NCBI GenBank assembly: GCA_040954595.2
Contig: CM082579.2
Coordinates: 10,788,001-10,852,000 of the forward strand
Direction: 5' to 3'
DNA: 64,000 bases
Source of the DNA: Balanoglossus misakiensis
Taxonomy: Eukaryota; Hemichordata
Positions 19,723 to 29,486 of the stretch are shown piece after piece. The position numbers and the translations under genes are program-made. Each line of letters begins with the position of its first letter. The first letter of the stretch is position 1. Below the pieces are notes generated by a model, which was not told where the DNA came from, did not search any database, and saw only the letters and a list, made by a program, of their open reading frames with translations.

Positions 19723-22422
19723 ATGAGTTTGACGGACCGAAAGAGTTTTTTGAAGGCAACCCGAAAGATTCGGAACCCGGAATCCAGTGGAACGGGCAGC
19801 GATCGCTATGATGTAGACTCCCCTGTTAGGAAGGGAAAGGCCAAGAAAAAGAAGGCAAAGAAACGCCTTTTGAGCGTCAGATTTGAGGAGACGGAGAAGC
19901 CTGGCGGGAAACGTAAGCGCAAGTCCAGTCGACCCGTTGTCGACTCGGACGATGAGACAGAAGCTCCACCCCGGAGTGATGAGGTGACTGCGGAAGCGGG
20001 CGAACCAGCCAGTACCCCGACAGAAGCTCCACCCAGGAGTGACGAGGTGACTTCAGAGGCTGACTTACAATCCAGTAAGCAGCAGAAGTCTGGCGGGAAA
20101 CGTAAGCGCAAGTCCAGTCGACCCGTTGTCGACTCGGACGATGAGACAGAAGCTCCACCCCGGAGTGATGAGGTGACTGCGGAAGCGGGCGAACCAGCCA
20201 GTACCCCGACAGAAGCTCCACCCAGGAGTGATGAGGTGACTGCGAAGGCTGGCGAACCAGCCAGTACCCCGACAGAAGTTCCACGCGGGAGCGATCAGAC
20301 GACCCCAGAGGCGGGCGAACCAGCCAGTTCCCCGCCAGTGACCCCATGTACGACAGATGATAGTCACGAGACCTCCCCAGAAGTGCCATCTGCTGCTCAG
20401 ATGAGTCCTCATCAGGCAGTCGCCTCGACTTCCACTGGGAAGGTGGGATCATCCAAGAAAGCAGTAAAGAAAAAGGTGCGCTACAGTCCACCTGAGTTTG
20501 AGCCCGAAAAGATTTTGGACGCCAAAACAGGCTTGTTCCGATATAGACGGCCTGATGATGACCTTGAGGAGGATGAGGGAAACGTGACGGACATTGATGA
20601 GGATGCGGCAGAGGACGATAACTTTTACGAGCTGTCATTTCCTGGTACTCCATCTGAGGAGTCCGACTCCGAGAATGAAGCCGTAATAGAAGAGGCCATA
20701 CGGCAGGCCTCCAAGGATGGGGACGAGTGGCGTCTTTCGCAGCATGAGGACACTGAGATATTTTCCGAACCCCTGTTCGAGAAAGAGCGTGGACCCACGT
20801 TTACTATGGCAACACATGCACGGGAGTTGGAATACTTCCTGAAATTTATATCACCGGACATGATATCTCTGGCGGTGAAGGAAACGAACAAATATGCGTC
20901 GTATCACCAGCATTACGTCGCAAAGAAAATCGACTCTGAGTGGCGAGCGACCAATTACAGAGAGATGCAAGCCTTCCTGGGCGTTGTCATCATCATGGGC
21001 ATTGACCGCAAGCCTGCTGTGGGCGACTATTGGTCCAGCGACATTTTCCTGCATAATGTTGGCATTTCGTCAGTCATGACCCGTCAACGCTACCACAGGT
21101 TGATGCGGTATTTCCACTTGGCTGACCCCCAGAAGGATCCAAGACGAGACCCTGACCCGAACAGACGGTCACGCCGTTGTCAGGACGACCCAATGTATAA
21201 AGTAAACCCATGGATGGAGCCCCTTGTAAACAGTTGCGTACACAGCTATCAGATGGGACAGGAAATCTCCATCGATGAAGGCATGGTGAAATTCAAAGGA
21301 CGTTCGAAATTCAAACAGAGGCTTCCCCACAAGCCAGACAGAGACGGCTTTAAGGTATGGCAGTTGGCGGACTCTGTCACATCCTATGTGGCAAACTTTG
21401 CTCCCTACCTGGGGGTGAAGTACCTTGACAGGAATGACGGGAAAAAACAGGAGAGGGGAGTAGTGAAAAGAATAACGATTGAACTTGTTCAGCCGTTCTG
21501 CGGGTACAACCACATCCTCTTCTGTGACAGCCTCTTCACAACTGTGTTAACTGCGAGAGAACTGATGGAGATGGGCATGTATATGGTTGGAAGCTTCAAC
21601 CGACGTAACCGTCGGAGTATGCCGCCCATGCTTATTCCCCCCGGGAAAAAGAAGAAGCTTCCACTGGAGGTCGGTGAAATGAAGGCAGCCACCCGAGTCG
21701 ATTGCCGAATCAACCTGACAGCTTATCAGGATAGCAATGCACAGGTGTTGATCCTGAACAACGTTTATCCACCACTTGACACGGAGACAGTTGGCAGTGG
21801 TGAGGAAGAGAGAAATGTGCCCCTGAGTTTGTCGAAGTACCGCGTCTTCATGGGAGGCGTTGACCGCGCTAACCAGAAGCGAAAATACTACCACTGTGGG
21901 CGAAAGAACAACCGCTGGTGGGTATATATGGCCTGGTACCTGATGGATGTAGCATTGACGAATGCTTACGTATGTTTCAAAGACCTTAACCCCCAGACCA
22001 AGGTGAAGCACAAGTTCTTCAACCTACGTGTTGGGAAGCAACTCATTGGCGGATTCTCCAGTCGTGGTCAAGGCAACGTACGGGAAATAGAGCGCACAGT
22101 TACTGACAGCTCTTTCATTTTCCCTGGAAACATACCCCAACACGTCGAAAGTAGATTACCTGGACGGCAGAAAACCTGCAAGCTATGCAGTAGGGAAGGC
22201 AAGAGGACCCTTTCTGGACGGCGTTCGGAGACTGTCATGGGATGTGCGCTCTGCCAAGTGCATTTGCATCAAGGCGAATGCTTCGCCTCGTTCCACCACC
22301 ATATGATGCTACGAGGAAAGAAGAGCATCGGGACACAGTTTCCAGAAGGAGATGTGCGAGTTCGGCAGCCGAGACGGGACAAACCGCTCCGGCGAAGTTC
22401 CAGAAACACGGACCATTCCTAA
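19723..22422 (+). CDS. piggyBac transposase, intact
   Basis: 899 residues from the ATG following the TATA box. The N-terminal third is basic and acidic low-complexity sequence with KKKKAKK-type nuclear localisation stretches and EAPPRSDEVT repeats. The DDE_Tnp_1_7 catalytic region follows: D518 in SIDEGMVKF, D602 in FCDSLFTT and D714 in GGVDRANQ match the family's DDD triad. The C terminus has a Cys/His-rich finger (CKLC...CALC...HLHQGEC..FHHH). The enzyme cuts and pastes at TTAA without leaving a scar. It is longer than the about 600-residue insect enzyme because of the N-terminal tail. All key residues are present, so it may be active. Confidence 0.93.
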   Translation: MSLTDRKSFLKATRKIRNPESSGTGSDRYDVDSPVRKGKAKKKKAKKRLLSVRFEETEKPGGKRKRKSSRPVVDSDDETEAPPRSDEVTAEAGEPASTPTEAPPRSDEVTSEADLQSSKQQKSGGKRKRKSSRPVVDSDDETEAPPRSDEVTAEAGEPASTPTEAPPRSDEVTAKAGEPASTPTEVPRGSDQTTPEAGEPASSPPVTPCTTDDSHETSPEVPSAAQMSPHQAVASTSTGKVGSSKKAVKKKVRYSPPEFEPEKILDAKTGLFRYRRPDDDLEEDEGNVTDIDEDAAEDDNFYELSFPGTPSEESDSENEAVIEEAIRQASKDGDEWRLSQHEDTEIFSEPLFEKERGPTFTMATHARELEYFLKFISPDMISLAVKETNKYASYHQHYVAKKIDSEWRATNYREMQAFLGVVIIMGIDRKPAVGDYWSSDIFLHNVGISSVMTRQRYHRLMRYFHLADPQKDPRRDPDPNRRSRRCQDDPMYKVNPWMEPLVNSCVHSYQMGQEISIDEGMVKFKGRSKFKQRLPHKPDRDGFKVWQLADSVTSYVANFAPYLGVKYLDRNDGKKQERGVVKRITIELVQPFCGYNHILFCDSLFTTVLTARELMEMGMYMVGSFNRRNRRSMPPMLIPPGKKKKLPLEVGEMKAATRVDCRINLTAYQDSNAQVLILNNVYPPLDTETVGSGEEERNVPLSLSKYRVFMGGVDRANQKRKYYHCGRKNNRWWVYMAWYLMDVALTNAYVCFKDLNPQTKVKHKFFNLRVGKQLIGGFSSRGQGNVREIERTVTDSSFIFPGNIPQHVESRLPGRQKTCKLCSREGKRTLSGRRSETVMGCALCQVHLHQGECFASFHHHMMLRGKKSIGTQFPEGDVRVRQPRRDKPLRRSSRNTDHS

Positions 22423-22480
22423 ATTATTCCCCTCCCGAGAGGGTGACACGGGCTTCCGGTGAACCAGCCCCATTTGTGCG

Positions 22481-22985
22481 GACTTTAGTCATTTTTTTCT
22501 GTGGACCCCCACTAAATTATGCCCTTGAGTAGGGCTACGAGGTGACCGAGCCTCATTTACGGACAATGAAACACGGACTGTGAGAAACGGACAGGTTACT
22601 TGCGGACACTGAAACACGGATTGTGACATGGGCTCGTCTTGAACGAGCCCCGTTTGCGCGGACTTTAGTCATTTTTTTCTGTGGACCCCCACTAAATTAT
22701 GCCCTTGAGTAGGGCTACGAGGTGACCGAGCCTCATTTACGGACAATGAAACACGGACTGTGAGAAACGGACAGGTTACTTGCGAACACTGAAACACGGA
22801 TTGTGAAATGGGCTCGTCTTGAACGAGCCCCGTTTGCGCGGACTTTAGTCATTTTTTTCTGTGGACCCCCACTAAATTATGCCCTTGAGTAGGGCTACGA
22901 GGTGACCGAGCCTCATTTACGGACAATGAAACACGGACTGTGAGAAACGGACAGGTTACTTGCGAACACTGAAACACGGATTGTG
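22481..22985 (+). repeat. 180-bp tandem repeats, 3' subterminal, copy 1
   Basis: Three units at a period of 180 bp, with GACTTTAGTCATTTTTTTCT at 22481, 22661 and 22841. They lie between the transposase stop and the polyadenylation signal and so would be in the 3' UTR. Confidence 0.92.
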
Positions 22986-23026
22986 TGATGTTACTGTAAC
23001 GGTGCACGAATCACTCTTTTTTGGGA

Positions 23027-23032
23027 AATAAA
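23027..23032 (+). terminator. Polyadenylation signal, piggyBac copy 1
   Basis: AATAAA about 600 bases after the transposase stop. The equivalent in copy 2 is at 28559-28564. Confidence 0.5.
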
Positions 23033-24404
23033 GTGCTATTTATGAGGCAACCTGTGGTGGTGTTAATCCCTCTAATATGACGCACAGTAACGGGGGTCTT
23101 GTGTAAATAGTCGTCTGGTTCGACACTCGCCCCCGGCCGAAATGGTGCAATGGAGCCTGCAGAACTTGCGGGTTACCTGTGACCGTGTCGGTACAACCCT
23201 GTACCGTAAAAAACTATAGCGTATTAACACCGTAATGAACGTCTGTCTACCGTGCGTAACTAACCAACGTGTCGTTATCACAACGTCCGTGTGTGTCTTG
23301 TGTGCGAGAATGAGTCGTTGTCAGGCGGCTGTAGAGCGGAACACTGTGCGCCAGTGTCCAGTCGTTCGCATTACGTGTCGAACTAACTCGTACCCTACGG
23401 GAAAGTGGCAGGGGAAGGGGTGCCCGAACACCCCTGGCGGTACACCCTGGGTACCCTACTAATAACTGATGGTGTCGTTGTTGTGACGTGATGTGGCGTG
23501 TACTAACACACTAACTTTACTTTCGTAAAAGTAAGCCTCGAAACGACGTTTACAGACGCTCCCCTCCCAGGGGAACGAACCCGATGACCCCACAACTTTT
23601 ACCCGGTTAATTGTTGTTTGAGGTCCCGTCGACACGGGACGGTGCCAAACTTGAAGTCTAGCACGTTCAAAAGCAGCTAAAATGACCCTCCAAAAACCCG
23701 ATTTTCAGGCAAAAAGCCTGGTAATCCAGCGGGTGTAGAATGCCGGATTCTACATACACCGAAAAGGAGGCGGTCTCGTAACGACTCGGCAGCCCAACGG
23801 GTTTTGACCCCCGGTAGCAAGAGGGTTAACCCTAACGCTGTCGAGTCCGTAGCAGACCGCCCGATTTCCGGTGTGGGTAGAAGTCGGACGTTGGCGAGTG
23901 ATGAACGACCGAATCGGTATGGATCGATATGATTCACCGACCCGCTGGAGTCTCTAGGCGTTTGCGTGCGCTTCGCTATAACGTGTTGACTTTGAACTAC
24001 CGTTTTGAGGGCAAAATCTGTTAGGACAGGAAAGTCTCGACAGGGTTATTTGCCTTGAACTACAAAGAGCACACTATCCTTAGAGGCAAATTCCGCCGGT
24101 CACCCCCGACCCTGGGGAGACCGTTTTTTTATGTGTCCGCAAAAACGTACTCGACAGCGATGCATAGTTTTCCATAGCAGACGGTTCCACAACGACATAG
24201 GGTATCGACCTTTTCGATGGCCAGACGTGTCGGACGCACTCGTGGGTGCCTGTTTAGGAGAGTGCGTTTTGGGATCGACTCGGGAAAACATGACGATTTT
24301 TGCCGATGGTGCGAACCGATGACCGACGTCTTGGCGTGCGTGCGTCGCAGGCCATATCTTTCGCGACCGACTCGTAGCCTACAATTACTCGTGAAAGAAA
24401 ACTT

Positions 24405-24769
24405 GGATCGGACAGGTTTTGACGGGACTTGGCTTTGCGTAGCCAGCGGCACGAGTGTGTAAAAAGCGACTGGGTGTGCATTTTGACGTAACGGCCGACG
24501 ATGTTGACCGACTCGTCGTTTACACCCCGGTTCGCGACACATTGGATCGGACAGGTTTTGACGGGACTTGGCTTTGCGTAGCCAGCGGCACAAGTGTGTA
24601 AAAAGCGACTGGGTGTGCATTTTGACGTAACGGCCGACGATGGTGACCGACTCGTCGTTTACACCCCGGTTCGCGACACATTGGATCGGACAGGTTTTGA
24701 CGGGACTTGGCTTTGCGTAGCCAGCGGCACGAGTGTGTAAAAAGCGACTGGGTGTGCATTTTGACGTAA
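24405..24769 (+). repeat. 139-bp tandem repeats, 5' subterminal, copy 2
   Basis: Units begin at 24405, 24544 and 24683 (two full, one partial), against five in copy 1. Confidence 0.9.
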
Positions 24770-25253
24770 ACAAAGCCGACGAATACGCTCTCGGTCTGGT
24801 GGGTTTTGCGTTACTCACCATTAGAGAACGACACAGTGTGCGGATGCCTGTAACACAGGCTGGTGAATTGGACGGGTGTGTGCCGTAACGGTTCCTCGGT
24901 GCTGCGTGTTACCGAGGGGTATGTACAGACACGGGCGAAAGGCGTGCCTTGCATTCGCGTAACATACGGGACATGAGTTCTGCTTAGGCCGGACAGATGC
25001 GAAATTTTAACGTCATGGTCGATCAATACTTTCGGTATTGTTACGCAAATTGCCGTTCCAGATTTCCATTTCTGGCGGGAATTTTGAGGAGCCCCATAGG
25101 TCCGATTGCCTTCGGACATATTTTTGTGTCACGTGTTTGCGTACCTATATATTAGGCGTCCAATTAGATGGGAGAACGCCTGTCACAGGTTCATGTGCGA
25201 CTGCTTATAAAAGGGGTGTTTCGTGGACAGTTTTGTCAGTACCACTACAGACC

Positions 25254-27954
25254 ATGAGTTTGACGGACCGAAAGAGTTTTTTTGAAGGCAACCCGAAAGA
25301 TTCGGAACCCGGAATCCAGTGGAACGGGCAGCGATCGCTATGATGTAGACTCCCCTGTTAGGAAGGGAAAGGCCAAGAAAAAGAAGGCAAAGAAACGCCT
25401 TTTGAGCGTCAGATTTGAGGAGACAGAGAAGCCTGGCGGGAAACGTAAGCGCAAGTCCAGTCGACCCGTTGTCGACTCGGACGATGAGACAGAAGCTCCA
25501 CCCCGGAGTGATGAGGTGACTGCGGAAGCGGGCGAACCAGCCAGTACCCCGACAGAAGCTCCACCCAGGAGTGACGAGGTGACTTCAGAGGCTGACTTAC
25601 AATCCAGTAAGCAGCAGAAGTCTGGCGGGAAACGTAAGCGCAAGTCCGATCGACCCGTTGTCGACTCGGACGGTGAGACAGAAGCTCCACCCAGGAGTGA
25701 TGAGGTGACTGCGAAGGCGGGCGAACCAGCCAGTACCCCGACAGAAGCTCCACCCAGGAGTGATGAGGTGACTGCGAAGGCGGGCGAACCAGCCAGTACC
25801 CCGACAGAAGTTCCACGCGGGAGCGATCAGACGACCCCAGAGGCGGGCGAACCAGCCAGTTCCCCGCCAGTGACCCCATGTACGACAGATGATAGTCACG
25901 AGACCTCCCCAGAAGTGCCATCTGCTGCTCAGATGAGTCCTCATCAGGCAGTCGCCTCGACTTCCACTGGGAAGGTGGGATCATCCAAGAAAGCAGTAAA
26001 GAAAAAGGTGCGCTACAGTCCACCTGAGTTTGAGCCCGAAAAGATTTTGGACGCCAAAACAGGCTTGTTCCGATATAGACGGCCTGATGATGACCTTGAG
26101 GAGGATGAGGGAAACGTGACGGACATTGATGAGGATGCGGCAGAGGACGATAACTTTTACGAGCTGTCATTTCCTGGTACTCCATCTGAGGAGTCCGACT
26201 CCGAGAATGAAGCCGTAATAGAAGAGGCCATACGGCAGGCCTCCAAGGATGGGGACGAGTGGCGTCTTTCGCAGCATGAGGACACTGAGATATTTTCCGA
26301 ACCCCTGTTCGAGAAAGAGCGTGGACCCACGTTTACTATGGCAACACATGCACGGGAGTTGGAATACTTCCTGAAATTTATATCACCGGACATGATATCT
26401 CTGGCGGTGAAGGAAACGAACAAATATGCGTCGTATCACCAGCATTACGTCGCAAAGAAAATCGACTCTGAGTGGCGAGCGACCAATTACAGAGAGATGC
26501 AAGCCTTCCTGGGCGTTGTCATCATCATGGGCATTGACCGCAAGCCTGCTGTGGGCGACTATTGGTCCAGCGACATTTTCCTGCATAATGTTGGCATTTC
26601 GTCAGTCATGACCCGTCAACGCTACCACAGGTTGATGCGGTATTTCCACTTGGCTGACCCCCAGAAGGATCCAAGACGAGACCCTGACCCGAACAGACAG
26701 TCACGCCGTTGTCAGGACGACCCAATGTATAAAGTAAACCCATGGATGGAGCCCCTTGTAAACAGTTGCGTACACAGCTATCAGATGGGACAGGAAATCT
26801 CCATCGATGAAGGCATGGTGAAGTTCAAAGGACGTTCGAAATTCAAACAGAGGCTTCCCCACAAGCCAGACAGAGACGGCTTTAAGGTATGGCAGTTGGC
26901 GGACTCTGTCACATCCTATGTGGCAAACTTTGCTCCCTACCTGGGGGTGAAGTACCTTGACAGGAATGACGGGAAAAAACAGGAGAGGGGAGTGGTGAAA
27001 AGAATAACGATTGAACTTGTTCAGCCGTTCTGCGGGTACAACCACATCCTCTTCTGTGACAGCCTCTTCACAACTGTGTTAACTGCGAGAGAACTGATGG
27101 AGATGGGCATGTATATGGTTGGAAGCTTCAACCGACGTAACCGTCGGAGTATGCCGCCCATGCTTATTCCCCCCGGGAAAAAGAAGAAGCTTCCACTGGA
27201 GGTCGGTGAAATGAAGGCAGCCACCCGAGTCGATTGCCGAATCAACCTGACAGCTTATCAGGATAGCAATGCACAGGTGTTGATCCTGAACAACGTTTAT
27301 CCACCACTTGACACGGAGACAGTTGGCAGTGGTGAGGAAGAGAGAAATGTGCCCCTGAGTTTGTCGAAGTACCGCGTCTTCATGGGAGGCGTTGACCGCG
27401 CTAACCAGAAGCGAAAATACTACCACTGTGGGCGAAAGAACAACCGCTGGTGGGTATACATGGCCTGGTACCTGATGGATGTAGCATTGACGAATGCTTA
27501 CGTATGTTTCAAAGACCTTAACCCCCAGACCAAGGTGAAGCACAAGTTCTTCAACCTACGTGTTGGGAAGCAACTCATTGGCGGATTCACCAGTCGTGGT
27601 CAAGGCAACGTACGGGAAATAGAGCGCACAGTTACTGACAGCTCTTTCATTTTCCCTGGAAACATACCCCAACACGTCGAAAGTAGATTACCTGGACGGC
27701 AGAAAACCTGCAAGCTATGCAGTAGGGAAGGCAAGAGGACCCTTTCTGGACGGCGTTCGGAGACTGTCATGGGATGTGCGCTCTGCCAAGTGCATTTGCA
27801 TCAAGGCGAATGCTTCGCCTCGTTCCACCACCATATGATGCTACGAGGAAAGAAGAGCATCGGGACACAGTTTCCAGAAGGAGATGTGCGAGTTCGGCAG
27901 CCGAGACGGGACAAACCGCTCCGGCGAAGTTCCAGAAACACGGACCATTCCTAA
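25254..27954 (+). pseudogene. piggyBac transposase with a one-base frameshift near the start
   Basis: The initiator at 25254 matches copy 1, but a run of seven T at 25277-25283 replaces six T at 19746-19751 and shifts the frame after about nine codons. The long frame resumes downstream and is open to the same stop (27952-27954) with the catalytic Asp motifs (SIDEGMVKF, FCDSLFTT, GGVDRANQ) intact. No ATG is placed well to rescue full translation, so the copy is probably defective but mobilisable by copy 1. A sequencing error in the homopolymer cannot be excluded. Confidence 0.85.
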
Positions 27955-28012
27955 ATTATTCCCCTCCCGAGAGGGTGACACGGGCTTCCGGTGAACCAGC
28001 CCCATTTGTGCG

Positions 28013-28515
28013 GACTTTAGTCATTTTTTTCTGTGGACCCCCACTAAATTATGCCCTTGAGTAGGGCTACGAGGTGACCGAGCCTCATTTACGGACAATG
28101 AAACACGGACTGTGAGAAACGGACAGGTTACTTGCGGACACTGAAACACGGATTGTGAAATGGGCTCGTCTTGAACGAGCCCCGTTTGCGCGGACTTTAG
28201 TCATTTTTTTCTGTGGACCCCCACTAAATTATGCCCTTGAGTAGGGCTACGAGGTGACCGAGCCTCATTTACGGACAATGAAACACGGACTGTGAGAAAC
28301 GGACAGGTTACTTGCGAACACTGAAACACGGATTGTGAAATGGGCTTGTCTTGAACGAGCCCCGTTTGCGCGGACTTTAGTCATTTTTTTCTGTGGACCC
28401 CCACTAAATTATGCCCTTGAGTAGGGCTACGAGGTGACCGAGCCTCATTTACGGACAATGAAACACGGACTGTGAGAAACGGACAGGTTACTTGCGAACA
28501 CTGAAACACGGATTG
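28013..28515 (+). repeat. 180-bp tandem repeats, 3' subterminal, copy 2
   Basis: Three units with GACTTTAGTC at about 28013, 28193 and 28373, as in copy 1. Confidence 0.9.
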
Positions 28516-29361
28516 TGTGATGTTACTGTAACGGTGCACGAATCACTCTTTTTTCGGAAATAAAGTGCTATTTATGAGGCAACCTGTGGTGGTGTTAATC
28601 CCTCTAATATGACGCACAGTAACGGGGGTCTTGTGTAAATAGTCGTCCGGTTCGACACTCGCCCCCGGCCGAAATGGTGCAATGGAGCCTGCAGAACTTG
28701 CGGGTTACCTGTGACCGTGTCGGTACAACCCTGTACCGTAAAAAACTATAGCGTATTAACACCGTAATGAACGTCTGTCTACCGTGCGTAACTAACCAAC
28801 GTGTCGTTATCACAACGTCCGTGTGTGTCTTGTGTGCGAGAATGAGTCGTTGTCAGGCGGCTGTAGAGCGGAACACTGTGCGCCAGTGTCCAGTCGTTCG
28901 CATTACGTGTCGAACTAACTCGTACCCTACGGGAAAGTGGCAGGGGAAGGGGTGCCCGAACACCCCTGGCGGTACACCCTGGGTACCCTACTAATAACTG
29001 ATGGTGTCGTTGTTGTGACGTGATGTGGCGTGTACTAACACACTAACTTTATTTTCGTAAAAGTAAGCCTCGAAACGACGTTTACAGACGCTCCCCTCCC
29101 AGGGGAACGAACCCGATGACCCCACAACTTTTACCCGGTTAATTGTTGTTTGAGGTCCCGCCGACACGGGACGGTGCCAAACTTGAAGTCTAGCACGTTC
29201 AAAAGCAGCTAAAATGACCCTCCAAAAACCCGATTTTCAGGCAAAAAGCCTGGTAATCCAGCGGGTGTAGAATGCCGGATTCTACATACACCGAAAAGGA
29301 GGCGGTCTCGTAACGACTCGGCAGCCCAACGGGTTTTGACCCCCGGTAGCAAGAGGGTTAA

Positions 29362-29486
29362 TGGTGAGGAATTTAAAAGATAGGGGGAAGATTAGAAAAC
29401 AAATATGTAAAATTTGGCAGCTCTAGAGGCTTTAACGTTCTTATAAACCATCAAAACTCTGATAGCCGGATGTTGAAGACATTTAC
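29362..29486. other. Remnant WDR55 intron before the transposon
   Basis: Only 125 bp separate the last WDR55 donor from the transposon; no WDR55 exon is visible in it. Confidence 0.6.

Larger units (their letters stand above)
18022..23825 (+). mobile_element. Full-length piggyBac transposon, copy 1
   Basis: TTAA at 18018-18021 and 23826-23829 flank an element of 5804 bp. The ends start CCCT (left CCCTAACGCTG; right in reverse complement CCCTCTTGCTACC), and a subterminal inverted motif TGYCGAGTCSTWRCAGACCGCC-like occurs at different distances from each end, as is usual in piggyBac. It holds 139-bp subterminal repeats, an intact transposase, three 180-bp 3' repeats and AATAAA at 23027-23032. 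The intact ORF and near identity with copy 2 imply very recent activity. Confidence 0.93.
23830..29357 (+). mobile_element. Full-length piggyBac transposon, copy 2, in tandem with copy 1
   Basis: It starts directly after the TTAA at 23826-23829 that also closes copy 1, and ends at the TTAA 29358-29361. It has the same orientation and same ends. Its length of 5528 bp differs from copy 1 mainly by two fewer 139-bp units. Only scattered single-base differences were seen elsewhere. Confidence 0.93.

Noticed and set aside
19877-20653. Minus-strand ORF of 258 codons inside the transposase gene (and its twin at 25409-26185)
   Set aside because: Shadow of the repetitive N-terminal coding region of the transposase on the other strand.
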